56,490 nt of DNA from an uncultured Ruminiclostridium sp. Its GTDB lineage: Bacteria; Bacillota; Clostridia; Oscillospirales; Acutalibacteraceae. The position numbers and the translations under genes were made by a program. The stretch spans positions 1 through 56,490 of the forward strand of contig CABUCM010000014.1 in NCBI GenBank assembly GCA_902490005.1, written 5' to 3'. The notes beneath the pieces are model-generated. The model was not told where the DNA came from and ran no database searches. It saw only the letters and a list, made by a program, of their open reading frames with translations. Within the stretch, counting starts at the first letter, position 1, and each line of letters opens with the position of its first letter. Positions 7,908 to 16,387 of this stretch are shown here, piece by piece.

Positions 7908-10007
7908 ATGAACATTACCATAAAAGAAAAAATTACAAAAGCGATGGAGGATAACCGGGACGCGATAGAGCCCATCGCGCTTTTTCACGCCTTAGCGTTG
8001 GAAAATAAAGATGAATTTGCCGGCGCGGTCCAGGAGCTGGAACGGGAAGGCGTTTTAGTTACCACCAAAAAGGGAAGGCTGATGTCCGCTAAAAGCGCGG
8101 GATTTTTACCGGCGCTGCTGGTCTCTCAGTCTAAGGGGTTTTCCTTTGCCAGGCCAACCGGCGGCGGAGACGATATTTACATCGCCCAGGAGGACCGGAA
8201 ACGGGCCATGCTGGGGGATACGGTGCTGCTAAAGGACATCCGGAACGGGGGCAGAGGCCTCAGTGGGAAAGTGGAAAAGACCATACAAAAAGGAAGCCGG
8301 CTTTTTACTGGCACGGCGATCCGCCAGGGCCGGGATTTGGAACTGGATTTAGACGGCGCCTTTCGCTATCAGGTGCCGGTGGAGAAGAAAGGGTCACTGC
8401 GCGCCGGCAATGGCGACAAGGTCCAGGCGGTCCTTTCCTACGGCGCCAGAAACGGAAAGCTTACCGCCAGGATTGTTAAAATCTACGGCAGGGCGGCCTC
8501 CGCCAAGGTGTGCGCGGACGCTATCGTGGACGCCAACGGGATTCCCAAGAAATTCAAAAAGGAAACCCTGCGCCAGGCGGAGTCTTTGTCCCGGCAGCCC
8601 ATTACCCCGGCGGAGCGGAAAAAAAGGGCCGATCTGCGGGACCTACTGATTTTCACGATTGACGGCGCGGACGCCAAGGATTTGGACGACGCTGTCTCTA
8701 TCGAAAAACACGGAAAAGGCTGGAGGCTTGGGGTGCATATCGCGGATGTGTCCCACTATGTGGAAGCGGGCTCCTTGGTGGACGAAGAAGCCAAGCTGCG
8801 GGGAACGTCGGTCTATTTTGCCGACCGGGTGATTCCCATGCTGCCGGAGGCGTTGTCCAACGGCTGCTGCTCCTTGAACGCCGGGGAGGAAAAGCTTGCC
8901 TTTTCCTGCTTTATGACCCTGGATGAAAAAGGGAATCTAAAGGATTACCACTTTCAGAAAAGCGTGATCCGCTCCAAGGTGCGAGGGGTTTACGACGAAG
9001 TAAACCAATTGCTGGAGGGCCGGGCTGAGAAGGATGTTAAAAAGAAATATAAGCCGGTCGCCGCCGCCTTGAAAACAGGCATGGAATTGGCCCAGCTGCT
9101 GGAAACCAAGGGCCGCCGCCGGGGCACTATGGATTTTGAAAGCAGCGAATGCCGGTTTTTCTTAGACAAAAAAGGGGTTTGCGTGGACATCCATCCCCGG
9201 CGCCAGGGCCCTTCAGAAAAAATGATCGAGCAGTTTATGATTATGGCTAACCAGGCCGCCGCCCTGTACGCCAAAACCCTGGAAATTCCTTTTGTTTACC
9301 GGGTGCATGAAAACCCGGAGCCGGAAAGGCTCCATACCCTTCAGGAACTGGCGGCGGGACTGGGGCTGCGGACGCGGAGAATCCAAGAGGGGGCCCGCTC
9401 CGCGGACCTTTCCGATTTGCTGCGCCAGGCGGAAGGCACTCCGGCCCAGAATATTATCAACCACCAGGTGCTGAGAACCCTAGCGAAAGCCCGGTACGAC
9501 AATAAGCCCCTGGGCCATTTCGGCTTGAATTTAGAGGACTACTGCCACTTTACCTCTCCCATTCGCCGGTACCCGGATACGGCGATCCACCGCATTTTGT
9601 CCGATTTAGTGCAGGGCATGCCGGTGGACAAGCTGAAGAAAAAATACCAGGATTTTTCCAAGGAAGCGTCGTCCCTGTCCTCGGTGTGCGAGCTGCGGGC
9701 CCAGCGGGCGGAGCGCCAGGCGGAAAAGTGCTATATGGCGGAATATACGCGCCAGCATCTGGGGGAGGAATTTGACGGGATCATCAGCGGCGCCACCGCC
9801 CGGGGCGTATTCGTTCAGCTGCCAAACGGCGTGGAGGGATTTGTAGGCGTAGAGGCTTTCCCGGAAAGCCAATTCCAGTTTGACGGCCTGCTGACCCATA
9901 CGGACCTGCGCAGCGGTAAAAAGCTGGTGGTGGGCAATCTGATGAAGATCCAGGTGGCGGCGGCGGATGTTGCCACCGGCAGAATCGATTTTAATCCAGT
10001 TTTATAA
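7908..10007 (+). CDS. rnr: ribonuclease R
   Basis: Processive 3'-to-5' exoribonuclease that degrades structured RNA. The N-terminal winged-helix and cold-shock domains are followed by the RNB catalytic core; the acidic active-site segment GADAKDLDDAVS begins near residue 254 and the loop FTSPIRRYPD near 548. A C-terminal S1 domain starts around residue 620 (DGIISGATARGVFVQLPNGVEG). The reading frame opens further upstream, inside the secG terminator, but the ATG at 7908 directly after AGGAGGAATT is the start, giving 699 residues. smpB, a frequent neighbour, is not present here. Confidence 0.93.
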   Translation: MNITIKEKITKAMEDNRDAIEPIALFHALALENKDEFAGAVQELEREGVLVTTKKGRLMSAKSAGFLPALLVSQSKGFSFARPTGGGDDIYIAQEDRKRAMLGDTVLLKDIRNGGRGLSGKVEKTIQKGSRLFTGTAIRQGRDLELDLDGAFRYQVPVEKKGSLRAGNGDKVQAVLSYGARNGKLTARIVKIYGRAASAKVCADAIVDANGIPKKFKKETLRQAESLSRQPITPAERKKRADLRDLLIFTIDGADAKDLDDAVSIEKHGKGWRLGVHIADVSHYVEAGSLVDEEAKLRGTSVYFADRVIPMLPEALSNGCCSLNAGEEKLAFSCFMTLDEKGNLKDYHFQKSVIRSKVRGVYDEVNQLLEGRAEKDVKKKYKPVAAALKTGMELAQLLETKGRRRGTMDFESSECRFFLDKKGVCVDIHPRRQGPSEKMIEQFMIMANQAAALYAKTLEIPFVYRVHENPEPERLHTLQELAAGLGLRTRRIQEGARSADLSDLLRQAEGTPAQNIINHQVLRTLAKARYDNKPLGHFGLNLEDYCHFTSPIRRYPDTAIHRILSDLVQGMPVDKLKKKYQDFSKEASSLSSVCELRAQRAERQAEKCYMAEYTRQHLGEEFDGIISGATARGVFVQLPNGVEGFVGVEAFPESQFQFDGLLTHTDLRSGKKLVVGNLMKIQVAAADVATGRIDFNPVL

Positions 10008-10145
10008 ATTCGTCATAAAAGGGAACCGTTCCAGCATAAGTTTTCTTAGGGACTTGCTTTCACTGGGCCTCCGGTTGGAAATAGCCGGAGGGGAAAAGAC
10101 CGCAAGGCAAGAAAAAGAAAACGGTTGGAAAAGAGGAAATGACGA

Positions 10146-10409
10146 ATGGAAAATTGGATCATATGGCTTATTTTTGGCGGAATCTTCAGCGCGCTGCTGA
10201 TCCTTCACGCCGCCACCGGCTCCAAGAAGCCCTTTCGCAGGGCGTTAGGCAGCGCGTTAAACGGGCTGATTGCTTTGGTGCTGGTGAACGTCACCGGCGG
10301 CCTGACGGGAGTCACTCTTCCAGTGAGCCTTTTATCCTTGGGAGTATCCGTCGGGCTGGGGATTCCCGGCGTCACCATGATGCTGCTTTTAAATCTCATT
10401 TTAACTTAA
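10146..10409 (+). CDS. bofA: BofA-like pro-sigma-K processing inhibitor family protein
   Basis: A small membrane protein of 87 residues with hydrophobic segments at about 3-22, 35-54 and 56-85, and the family ending GIPGVTMMLLLNLIL. In Bacillus, BofA sits in the mother-cell membrane around the forespore and holds back the SpoIVFB protease that activates sigma-K. The short length and ending support the family; the exact role in this organism is inferred. It is 138 bases downstream of rnr with a GAGGAAATGACG ribosome site. Its presence suggests the organism forms, or descends from organisms that form, endospores. Confidence 0.75.
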   Translation: MENWIIWLIFGGIFSALLILHAATGSKKPFRRALGSALNGLIALVLVNVTGGLTGVTLPVSLLSLGVSVGLGIPGVTMMLLLNLILT

Positions 10410-10452
10410 GCTTCCAAAAGAAGCGCCGGAATTTTAATTAAAAATGGAATTT

Positions 10453-10477
10453 AGTATAATTTAAAATAAATTATACT
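10453..10477. terminator. AT-rich inverted repeat between convergent genes
   Basis: AGTATAATTTA (10453-10463) and TAAATTATACT (10467-10477) form an 11-bp stem with a 3-base loop. It lies between the 3' ends of bofA and the minus-strand ABC-F gene and could end transcription from both sides, although neither side has a clean T tract. Confidence 0.4.
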
Positions 10478-10483
10478 ATTAGT

Positions 10484-11962
10484 TTATAAAACAATGGTTT
10501 TTGTAGCGATTTTAGAGGTAAAAGCCTCATCGTGCTCCACGAAAACCAGAGTTGGGTTTCCCGCCAGCAGCAGGTCTTCTATTTGGATTCTGGAAAAAAG
10601 ATCGATATCGTTCAAAGGTTCATCCCAGAGGTAAAGGTGAGCGCGCTCACACAAGCTTCCGGCGATCAGGACCTTTTTCTTTTGCCCGCCGCTGAATTTA
10701 GCGCAGTCCTTTTCAAATTGAGTTCGGGAAAACCCCATTTTCCGCAGCAACGCTTTAAAGACGCTTTCGTCCAACTGACGGGCTTTGGCGTAGTCTGCCA
10801 GGCTTCCCTTTAAATGGGAGCTGTCCTGGGACACATAGGAAATCTTCAGCCGGGAATCTCTCGTTAGTTCGCCGGAATAGGAAAGGGAGTTCCCCAGCAG
10901 CAGCTTTAATACGCTGGATTTTCCGCTGCCGTTTTTCCCCTGCAGGGCGATCCGGTCCCCGGGGGCGATGGCAAAGGTCACTCCCTCGCAGGCGGCGACA
11001 TCTCCGTAATGGATAGAGACATCCTTCAGCTCCGCCAGCCTGCGGCCCGAAAAGGGCAGGGGATGTATTTTCAGATCGGCGGAAATCTCCAGGTTTTTCA
11101 GAAGGCCCTCCTTTTCCTGGAGGGCATAAAGCCTGCGGTTTTCCAGTGCTTTGGCTCGCTTCATCATTTTGGCGGATTTATGGCCGAGAAAGCCCCGGTC
11201 CGGCCGCAGCCCGGAGTTCTGGGAGCCGTACTTTTCTTTTTCCACCTGCCCGGCCCACTGGGAGGTTTGCCTGGCGGCGGAGGAAAGACGGCTGATTTCT
11301 TTTTTTAACTTTTCGTTTTGAGAAAGCTCAAACTGGTCCTGGCGCCGCTTGTTTTCCTGCCAGGAGGAGAAATTCCCTTTTTGGATTTGGATATCCTCTG
11401 GGTTGATGGACAGAATGTGATCGGTGCACCGGTCCAAAAACGCCCGGTCATGGGAAACTAATAGGAATCCCTGCTTGCCCGCCAGATAATCGCCGATAAG
11501 CCTGCGGGCGGGCTGGTCCAGGTGGTTGGTGGGTTCGTCGATGAGAAGGAAGCGGTTTTCCTTGGCGAATAAAGCCGCCAGCAGAATTTTCGTCCGTTCC
11601 CCCATAGAAAGAGTGGAAAAGGGCCGGTAATAGGAATCCTCCCCGATTTCCAGCCGGGACAGTTCCCGGCGAAGCATCCAATCGGGACAGCCGTCGCTGG
11701 CGTCCTGGGCGGCCTCTAGGGCGGGCGCGTCTGGATCGGCAACGGAAAAGGGAAAATAATCAAACGCCACGTTGGCTGAAATTTTCCCCTGATAGGGATA
11801 CTCTCCCAGGAAAAGCTTGAGAAGGGTGGTTTTTCCCCGGCCGTTCCGGCCGATAAGCCCCAGCTTCCAGGTGGTGTCGATTTGAAAGGAAAGATTCTCA
11901 AAGATCGTATCATAGCTGCCTTCATAAGCGAAGGTTAGGTTGGTAACTTGAATCATTGACAT
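10484..11962 (-). CDS. Lsa-type ABC-F ribosome protection protein
   Basis: Soluble twin-ATPase protein of the ABC-F class; relatives of the Lsa/Vga type bind the ribosomal E site and remove lincosamides, streptogramin A and pleuromutilins. The N-terminus, with IDTTWKLGLIGRNGRGKTT at residues 28-46, has the form typical of the Lsa group. Two nucleotide-binding domains (second Walker A GKNGSGKS) with LSMGE and FSGGQ signatures and two DEP(T/L)N Walker B motifs flank a charged linker. There are no membrane segments. The frame opens at 11998, but the ATG at 11962 lies nine bases after GGGAGG and gives 492 residues; a second ATG two codons later is possible. The leader structure upstream strongly supports drug-induced expression. 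Actual drug range is not readable from sequence. Confidence 0.85.
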   Translation of the reverse strand: MSMIQVTNLTFAYEGSYDTIFENLSFQIDTTWKLGLIGRNGRGKTTLLKLFLGEYPYQGKISANVAFDYFPFSVADPDAPALEAAQDASDGCPDWMLRRELSRLEIGEDSYYRPFSTLSMGERTKILLAALFAKENRFLLIDEPTNHLDQPARRLIGDYLAGKQGFLLVSHDRAFLDRCTDHILSINPEDIQIQKGNFSSWQENKRRQDQFELSQNEKLKKEISRLSSAARQTSQWAGQVEKEKYGSQNSGLRPDRGFLGHKSAKMMKRAKALENRRLYALQEKEGLLKNLEISADLKIHPLPFSGRRLAELKDVSIHYGDVAACEGVTFAIAPGDRIALQGKNGSGKSSVLKLLLGNSLSYSGELTRDSRLKISYVSQDSSHLKGSLADYAKARQLDESVFKALLRKMGFSRTQFEKDCAKFSGGQKKKVLIAGSLCERAHLYLWDEPLNDIDLFSRIQIEDLLLAGNPTLVFVEHDEAFTSKIATKTIVL

Positions 11963-11993
11963 AAAACATGACCTCCCGCTGTCAAAAATAAAA

Positions 11994-12022
11994 GCCACAG
12001 GAAAGCATATCTTTCCTGTGGC
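11994..12022 (-). terminator. attenuator terminator in the ABC-F leader
   Basis: GCCACAGGAAAG and CTTTCCTGTGGC form a perfect 12-bp stem with a 5-base loop, followed on the minus strand by TTTTATTTTTG. It lies about 30 bases before the ABC-F start codon, i.e. between promoter and gene, so it acts as a regulatory terminator rather than the end of a gene. Confidence 0.85.
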
Positions 12023-12094
12023 TTAAAACAGCAAAAGAACCCCCCTTTTGTCAGCGAAGGGGACACTTGGCCTTAAGCAAAAAGAAATACGCAA

Positions 12095-12102
12095 CTTTCC
12101 TG
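12095..12102 (-). promoter_or_regulatory. candidate anti-terminator arm in the ABC-F leader
   Basis: CAGGAAAG here (minus strand) repeats the core of the terminator's 5' arm, so it could pair with CTTTCCTG of the 3' arm and prevent terminator formation. This gives two exclusive RNA folds, as in known antibiotic-responsive attenuators. The pairing is inferred. Confidence 0.5.
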
Positions 12103-12156
12103 CAACCGGCGGCAATTCCCCCTTGTGTTTTTTCGGGGATCGCGCCTTATTTACGG

Positions 12157-12177
12157 TTAGCAAGAAAAATTGCGCAT
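12157..12177 (-). CDS. leader peptide MRNFSC of the ABC-F attenuator
   Basis: A six-codon ORF, ATG CGC AAT TTT TCT TGC TAA, starts five bases after GAGGTG (12183-12188) and about 30 bases after the expected transcription start. Short leader ORFs of this kind precede many ABC-F and erm resistance genes; a drug-stalled ribosome on the leader changes the RNA fold and lets transcription proceed past the terminator. Too short for ordinary gene finding; supported by its ribosome site and position. Confidence 0.6.
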   Translation of the reverse strand: MRNFSC

Positions 12178-12209
12178 CTTTTCACCTCAAATCATCTTAA
12201 TTCCAAACG

Positions 12210-12238
12210 ATTATAGCAGGGAAACCGGAAACTGTCAA
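12210..12238 (-). promoter_or_regulatory. consensus promoter of the ABC-F gene
   Basis: On the minus strand TTGACA (12233-12238), a 17-base spacer and TATAAT (12210-12215): both boxes match the sigma-A consensus perfectly. It starts just after the DUF4364 stop codon and drives the leader and ABC-F gene. Confidence 0.85.
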
Positions 12239-12246
12239 TCCCGCTT

Positions 12247-12834
12247 TTAAGGGATTTCCCGCAGAAGCTCTTGGATCATATCCTGGTTGTGGGTCAAAGC
12301 CGCCAGCATGCAGCTGTAAATCAACTGGGGATCCTTTTGAAAATTCCGTTTTACCAGCTTGGCCTGCATCATATCCGGCACGTAAAGGGTAAAGGACATC
12401 AAATCCATAGCCCCGCCTGAAATATGGCATTCCACCTGGCAGCCGTTTTCAATTTTGGTGATGGAAACCGTGTTTTCCTTTTCACGCTTTTGCTGGGCCA
12501 TCAGTGCCAAAGCGGCGCTGAGCACCTGTTCCCGTATGGAGATGGGAAGGGAGACATCCAGCTCTTGGGCGATCATTTTACCAGAGGGCGTCACCGTATA
12601 AAGGGAATCCGGGCCCTCCGGGCCGGTCAGGTTGCCCTGCTTCAGCAGCTCGTCAAAGGCGCTGGCAACTTCAAAATAATTAGCCAGGTCGTTGTCCTGC
12701 AGAACCTTAAGCAGGTCGCTTTTGGACAAACCCTCCTGGATGCTGCTGAGGAGATAGCAGATCAACAGTTTAATGTCTTGCTTGCTTCTTAAGCCGCCTG
12801 GTTTCACCCCGGCGGTCAATGCGTCAAATTCCAC
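12247..12834 (-). CDS. DUF4364 family protein (winged-helix-like)
   Basis: A 195-residue soluble protein matching the DUF4364 family of Clostridia. The N-terminal part (about residues 15-110) looks like a winged-helix DNA-binding fold, including LSKSDLLKVLQDNDLANYFEV and a wing-like segment LYTVTPSGKMIAQEL; the rest is a mixed alpha/beta domain. A regulatory role is a guess from the fold; its target is unknown. The start is GTG at 12834, eight bases after AAAGGAGG. A promoter with TATAAT lies upstream (about 12880-12886). It is in the same direction as the ABC-F gene, which has its own promoter. Confidence 0.75.
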   Translation of the reverse strand: MEFDALTAGVKPGGLRSKQDIKLLICYLLSSIQEGLSKSDLLKVLQDNDLANYFEVASAFDELLKQGNLTGPEGPDSLYTVTPSGKMIAQELDVSLPISIREQVLSAALALMAQQKREKENTVSITKIENGCQVECHISGGAMDLMSFTLYVPDMMQAKLVKRNFQKDPQLIYSCMLAALTHNQDMIQELLREIP

Positions 12835-12911
12835 AGGCCAAGCCTCCTTTTATCATATGAGATGAAGGTTACCGCCTATATTATACCATATTTTGTGGGG
12901 AAGAGAAAGTT

Positions 12912-13157
12912 TTATTCCGCCGGTGAAAGCTTGGATGACTCTGTTTCCGAGGAATCCTCCTGGGAAGAGGCGCTCTCGCTTTCCTCCGCGGCGCTTTCTT
13001 CATAGATGGGAGGAGATACTACGGAATCAATCTCGCTGACAATGGGCGGGGTGTTCTTAGGGTCAGCGTCGGAACCTTTGTCCTTGTCAGGCTGGCAGCC
13101 TGTCAGCAGAGAAGCGGCAAGCAAAGCGGAAAGCGTCAAAAAAATAATCTTTTTCAT
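12912..13157 (-). CDS. small acidic lipoprotein of unknown function
   Basis: An 81-residue protein with a lipoprotein signal (MKKIIFLTLSALLAASLLTGC, cleavage before Cys21 by the LTGC lipobox) and a short, Ser/Glu-rich tail with no recognisable domain. It would be anchored to the outer face of the membrane. ATG follows GGAGCC. Nothing in the sequence indicates a role. Confidence 0.65.
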   Translation of the reverse strand: MKKIIFLTLSALLAASLLTGCQPDKDKGSDADPKNTPPIVSEIDSVVSPPIYEESAAEESESASSQEDSSETESSKLSPAE

Positions 13158-13279
13158 AGTATGGCTCCTTTTTCGAATTTCAAGATACCAGTAGTATTCC
13201 CAAAGGAGCGGAAAAGATCATTTTTGCCGTAAAATTTGATAAACTGGTTCCGTTGTCCGCGCGGCCAGGCATAAAGGGA

Positions 13280-13582
13280 TTACGGCCGCCATTGGAATTG
13301 ATCCATGCGCACCTTGCGGTCGGAAGAAAAGGCGACGCCCTCCTGCTCCAGCAGCCTGCGCTGGGTTTCCTGCTCGATGGTGTCAAAGGCGGCGGTGGTG
13401 GAGCCGTCCTGGTGAACCACCCGGTGACAGGGAACGGATGGGTCACGGCAGACCCGCATAGCGTGGCCCACCGCCCTAGCCGCGCCGGGCCTGCCCGCCA
13501 ACGCCGCCAGCTGCCCGTAGGAGGCCACTTTCCCGCAAGGAATTTGCCGTGCCAGCTGATAGACCGTTTGATGAAATTCCAT
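13280..13582 (-). CDS. MGMT-family methylated-DNA cysteine alkyltransferase, single domain
   Basis: The 100 residues cover only the DNA-binding/active-site domain of O6-alkylguanine-DNA alkyltransferases. The motif VPCHRVV keeps the acceptor cysteine (alkyltransferase-like ATL proteins have Trp there), and the helix IPCGKVASYGQLAALAG is the DNA-binding region. The N-terminal half of Ada/Ogt is missing, as is common for this group. It could repair O6-alkylguanine itself or flag lesions for excision repair. It is downstream of the oadB terminator, in the same direction; ATG follows GAGGTGG. Confidence 0.82.
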   Translation of the reverse strand: MEFHQTVYQLARQIPCGKVASYGQLAALAGRPGAARAVGHAMRVCRDPSVPCHRVVHQDGSTTAAFDTIEQETQRRLLEQEGVAFSSDRKVRMDQFQWRP

Positions 13583-13596
13583 AGGACCACCTCTTC

Positions 13597-13631
13597 GTTA
13601 AAATAAAACCCGGACGCTGAATGCGTCCGGG
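13597..13631 (-). terminator. terminator after the decarboxylase beta subunit
   Basis: CCCGGACGC and GCGTCCGGG (13609-13631) form a 9-bp stem followed on the minus strand by TTTTATTTTAA, just after the oadB stop codon. Confidence 0.85.
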
Positions 13632-13660
13632 CCATTTTTAAAAAGTAACCGCTGGAAAGA

Positions 13661-14803
13661 TTAGCAGATCGCCAGCAGAACACCGGCGGCAACAGCGGAA
13701 CCAATGACGCCGGCCACGTTGGGGCCCATAGCGTGCATTAGCAGGAAGTTGCTGGGATTCTCCGCCTGGCCGACCTTCTGGGAAACACGGGCGGCCATAG
13801 GAACGGCGGAAACGCCGGCGGAACCGATCAGCGGGTTCACCTTGCCGCCGGTTACCTTGTACATGAGTTTACCGAACAGCACGCCGCCGGCGGTGCCGCA
13901 TGCAAAGGCGAACAGGCCAAGAACGATAATGAGAAGGGTACTGGGGCTGAGGAATACCTCGCCGGTGGCGGTGGCGCCAACGGTCACGCCCAGGAAGATG
14001 GTGATAATATTCATCAATTCGTTTTGAGCGGTGTTGGAGATTCTGCTGACCACGCCGCTCTCACGGAAGATATTGCCCAGCATCAGCATGCCAACCAGCG
14101 GCACAGCGTCAGGCAGAAGCAAGGCTACTACAACAGTAACAATAATGGGGAACAGGATCTTTTCCAGCTTGGAAACCGGACGGAGCTGCTCCATAACCAC
14201 GGCGCGCTCTTTCTTGGTGGTGAGAGCCTTCATAATCGGAGGCTGGATAATGGGAACCAAAGCCATATAAGAATAAGCCGCTACGGCAATCGGCCCTAAC
14301 AGTTCGGGCTTCAGCTTGCTGGTAACGAAGATGGCGGTAGGGCCGTCCGCGCCGCCGATGATGCCGATGGAACCAGCGGATTGCACATCGAAGCCCAGCA
14401 GGATCGCGCCGATAAAGGTAATGAAGATACCCAATTGAGCGGCGGCGCCCAACAAAAAGCTCTTCGGGTTGGCGATCAGCGGGCCGAAGTCCGTCATGGC
14501 GCCGATACCCAGGAAAATCAAAGGCGGATAAATGCCAAGCTTAACGCCTTGGTATAGGTAATAGAACAGGCCGCCGTTGCTGGTATCGGTAGGGGCAGCC
14601 ATAATGCCAGGCATCAGGTTGACCAGCAGCATACCAAAGGCGATGGGCAGCAGCAGCAAAGGCTCAAACTGCCTGCCGATCGCCAGATAAATCAAAACGC
14701 AGGCAATGGCGATCATAACAAAATTTCTCCAGTCCATGGAGACAAGGCCGGAAGTGTTCCAGATTCCCTGGACGGCTTCCACAAATCCATTGAGAATATT
14801 CAA
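13661..14803 (-). CDS. oadB: sodium ion-translocating decarboxylase, beta subunit
   Basis: Integral membrane subunit that couples decarboxylation of a carboxybiotin group to Na+ export (oxaloacetate, methylmalonyl-CoA or glutaconyl-CoA decarboxylases share it). The 380 residues form about 10-11 membrane helices, and the conserved GIIGGADGPTAIF motif with its essential Asp is present near residue 150. The start is TTG at 14803, nine bases after GGAAGG. oadG is directly upstream. The carboxyltransferase (alpha) and biotin-carrier subunits are absent from the window, so the substrate cannot be told. Confidence 0.93.
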   Translation of the reverse strand: MNILNGFVEAVQGIWNTSGLVSMDWRNFVMIAIACVLIYLAIGRQFEPLLLLPIAFGMLLVNLMPGIMAAPTDTSNGGLFYYLYQGVKLGIYPPLIFLGIGAMTDFGPLIANPKSFLLGAAAQLGIFITFIGAILLGFDVQSAGSIGIIGGADGPTAIFVTSKLKPELLGPIAVAAYSYMALVPIIQPPIMKALTTKKERAVVMEQLRPVSKLEKILFPIIVTVVVALLLPDAVPLVGMLMLGNIFRESGVVSRISNTAQNELMNIITIFLGVTVGATATGEVFLSPSTLLIIVLGLFAFACGTAGGVLFGKLMYKVTGGKVNPLIGSAGVSAVPMAARVSQKVGQAENPSNFLLMHAMGPNVAGVIGSAVAAGVLLAIC

Positions 14804-14837
14804 TGACTCGTACCTTCCTTTCCGATGCTATTTCTTG

Positions 14838-15218
14838 TTAAAACGGGCGGGTATTATCCATCAAACCGGCCATACTCCACACCGGACGGGACCCTGCTGT
14901 GCGTTTGATGCTTTTCACCGCGTAGGTTTTGTTATCCTCTTCAGAAACGCTGACCACAGCGGCGGCAATAGCGGCTACAACCTCTCCGGGAATTCCGGCT
15001 TCTACGGCAGGCGCCGCAACCGGAGCGGCGGCCTTCGCGGGGGCTTGAACCACCGGCTTATCCACTGCTTTGGGGGCTTGCTTTGGCGCGGCTTTGTTCT
15101 GCGCCTTGCTAACAATGGTTCCGTAGACTTTAATGATGAAAGTCAATAAAATCAGAACGGCAAAAACAACCACTAAGCCCGTCACCAGAACAACCAGAGC
15201 CGTGTCCATGTTTTCCAT
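14838..15218 (-). CDS. oadG: OadG-family decarboxylase gamma subunit
   Basis: A small subunit with one N-terminal membrane helix (about residues 5-28) followed by an Ala/Pro-rich hinge and a short C-terminal segment; in the family it holds the alpha and beta subunits together. It may also link to the biotin carrier, as the hinge resembles such linkers. Two starts are possible: GTG at 15227 or ATG at 15218; the ATG is chosen because AGGGTGA stands six bases before it. It is co-transcribed with oadB. Confidence 0.8.
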   Translation of the reverse strand: MENMDTALVVLVTGLVVVFAVLILLTFIIKVYGTIVSKAQNKAAPKQAPKAVDKPVVQAPAKAAAPVAAPAVEAGIPGEVVAAIAAAVVSVSEEDNKTYAVKSIKRTAGSRPVWSMAGLMDNTRPF

Positions 15219-15303
15219 AATGTTCACCCTTTACTATAAAATTTTCACTTTTCCGGCTCTAAGACTAAAAATCGCCAAATTTCCGGATTTTAATTACTGT
15301 GCT

Positions 15304-15332
15304 ATTATAGCGCGTTTCAGGCTTTTTTTCAA
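15304..15332 (-). promoter_or_regulatory. oadGB promoter
   Basis: On the minus strand TTGAAA (15327-15332), 17 bases, TATAAT (15304-15309), about 85 bases upstream of oadG. The region 15228-15529 holds this and the divergent araC promoter and no gene. Confidence 0.7.
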
Positions 15333-15451
15333 TCGCATTTGGACGAAAAAATCGCCCTCCTGTGAGAATTTTAACAAATTATCTCTTTTTCATAAAGAAA
15401 TTGTTAAGAAGAAATTTATTTTTGGTGTTTATTTTCGGGCCGCGTTTTTTA

Positions 15452-15480
15452 TTGATATTTTTCATGGAAAGGTTTATAAT
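15452..15480 (+). promoter_or_regulatory. promoter of the AraC-family gene
   Basis: TTGATA (15452-15457), 17-base spacer, TATAAT (15475-15480), 50 bases before the start codon. Confidence 0.7.
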
Positions 15481-15529
15481 GAAAACGAAATAAACATGAT
15501 TGCCAGGCCCCAAAACGAGGTGAGATGCT

Positions 15530-16387
15530 ATGGCGAATGACGTGTTCAAACATTCCGTTTGGCTCTCCAACCGGGAGGGCCTGGGTTTAGCGGTATATAA
15601 CTGCGGCTTTCAGAATTGTTCTCCAGGCCATACCTGGGGCCCCGCGGTGCGGGATCACTTTTTGATCCATTATATTACCTCGGGAAAAGGCGTTTACGAC
15701 AGCGGTAGTGGCAAATACACCCTGTCCGCCGGAGACGGCTTTTTGGCGGTGCCCAACCGGCTGATTACCTATCAGGCGGATCAAACGGATCCTTGGGAGT
15801 ACTACTGGGTGGGCTTTCAGGGTACCGACGCCGAACGCCTGATCTGCGAAGCCGGGCTTTCCGCGGACCATCCTATTTTTCACTATGACAAAGACAGCCT
15901 GTACCGGGAGAAGCTTTTGAGCATTTACCGCCTCAACGGCAACAGGCCCAGCGACCAGGCTAGAATGCAGGCGGGGCTTCTGTCGTTTTTAGCGGCGATG
16001 ATGGACCACCGGCCGCCAGATATCCGGGAGAAAAAGAGCGGCTATGAATATGTGAAAAAATCCTTGCAGTTTATCGATTACAACTATTCCAGAAGCATCG
16101 ATGTGGACGATATCGCCGGTAACGTGGGGATCAGCCGCAGCCATCTGTACCGGCTGTTTATGAAGCATATTTCCATGCCACCCAATGAATATTTGACCCG
16201 GTACCGGATTCAAAAAGCCAGCCTGCTGCTGGAAGCCTCCAACCTGTCCGTGGGGGAAGCGGCTTATTCCACCGGCTTTTCCGATCAGCTATACTTTTCC
16301 CGGGTTTTCAAAAAATATAAGGGGATTTCTCCCAGCCAGTACAGCAAGCGGTCCCATTTAAACAAAAAGGGGAAAATGACGCTATGA
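15530..16387 (+). CDS. AraC-family transcriptional regulator
   Basis: A 285-residue regulator with an N-terminal cupin-like sensing domain (about residues 15-130, including HYITSGKGVYDSG and the GDGFL turn) and a C-terminal double helix-turn-helix domain (about 175-275: IDVDDIAGNVGISRSHLYRLF and VGEAAYSTGFSDQLYFSRVFKK). This pattern is typical of sugar-responsive activators. No sugar gene stands next to it; the following gene overlaps by four bases, so the target may be distant. ATG follows a GAGGTGAG site. Confidence 0.9.
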   Translation: MANDVFKHSVWLSNREGLGLAVYNCGFQNCSPGHTWGPAVRDHFLIHYITSGKGVYDSGSGKYTLSAGDGFLAVPNRLITYQADQTDPWEYYWVGFQGTDAERLICEAGLSADHPIFHYDKDSLYREKLLSIYRLNGNRPSDQARMQAGLLSFLAAMMDHRPPDIREKKSGYEYVKKSLQFIDYNYSRSIDVDDIAGNVGISRSHLYRLFMKHISMPPNEYLTRYRIQKASLLLEASNLSVGEAAYSTGFSDQLYFSRVFKKYKGISPSQYSKRSHLNKKGKMTL

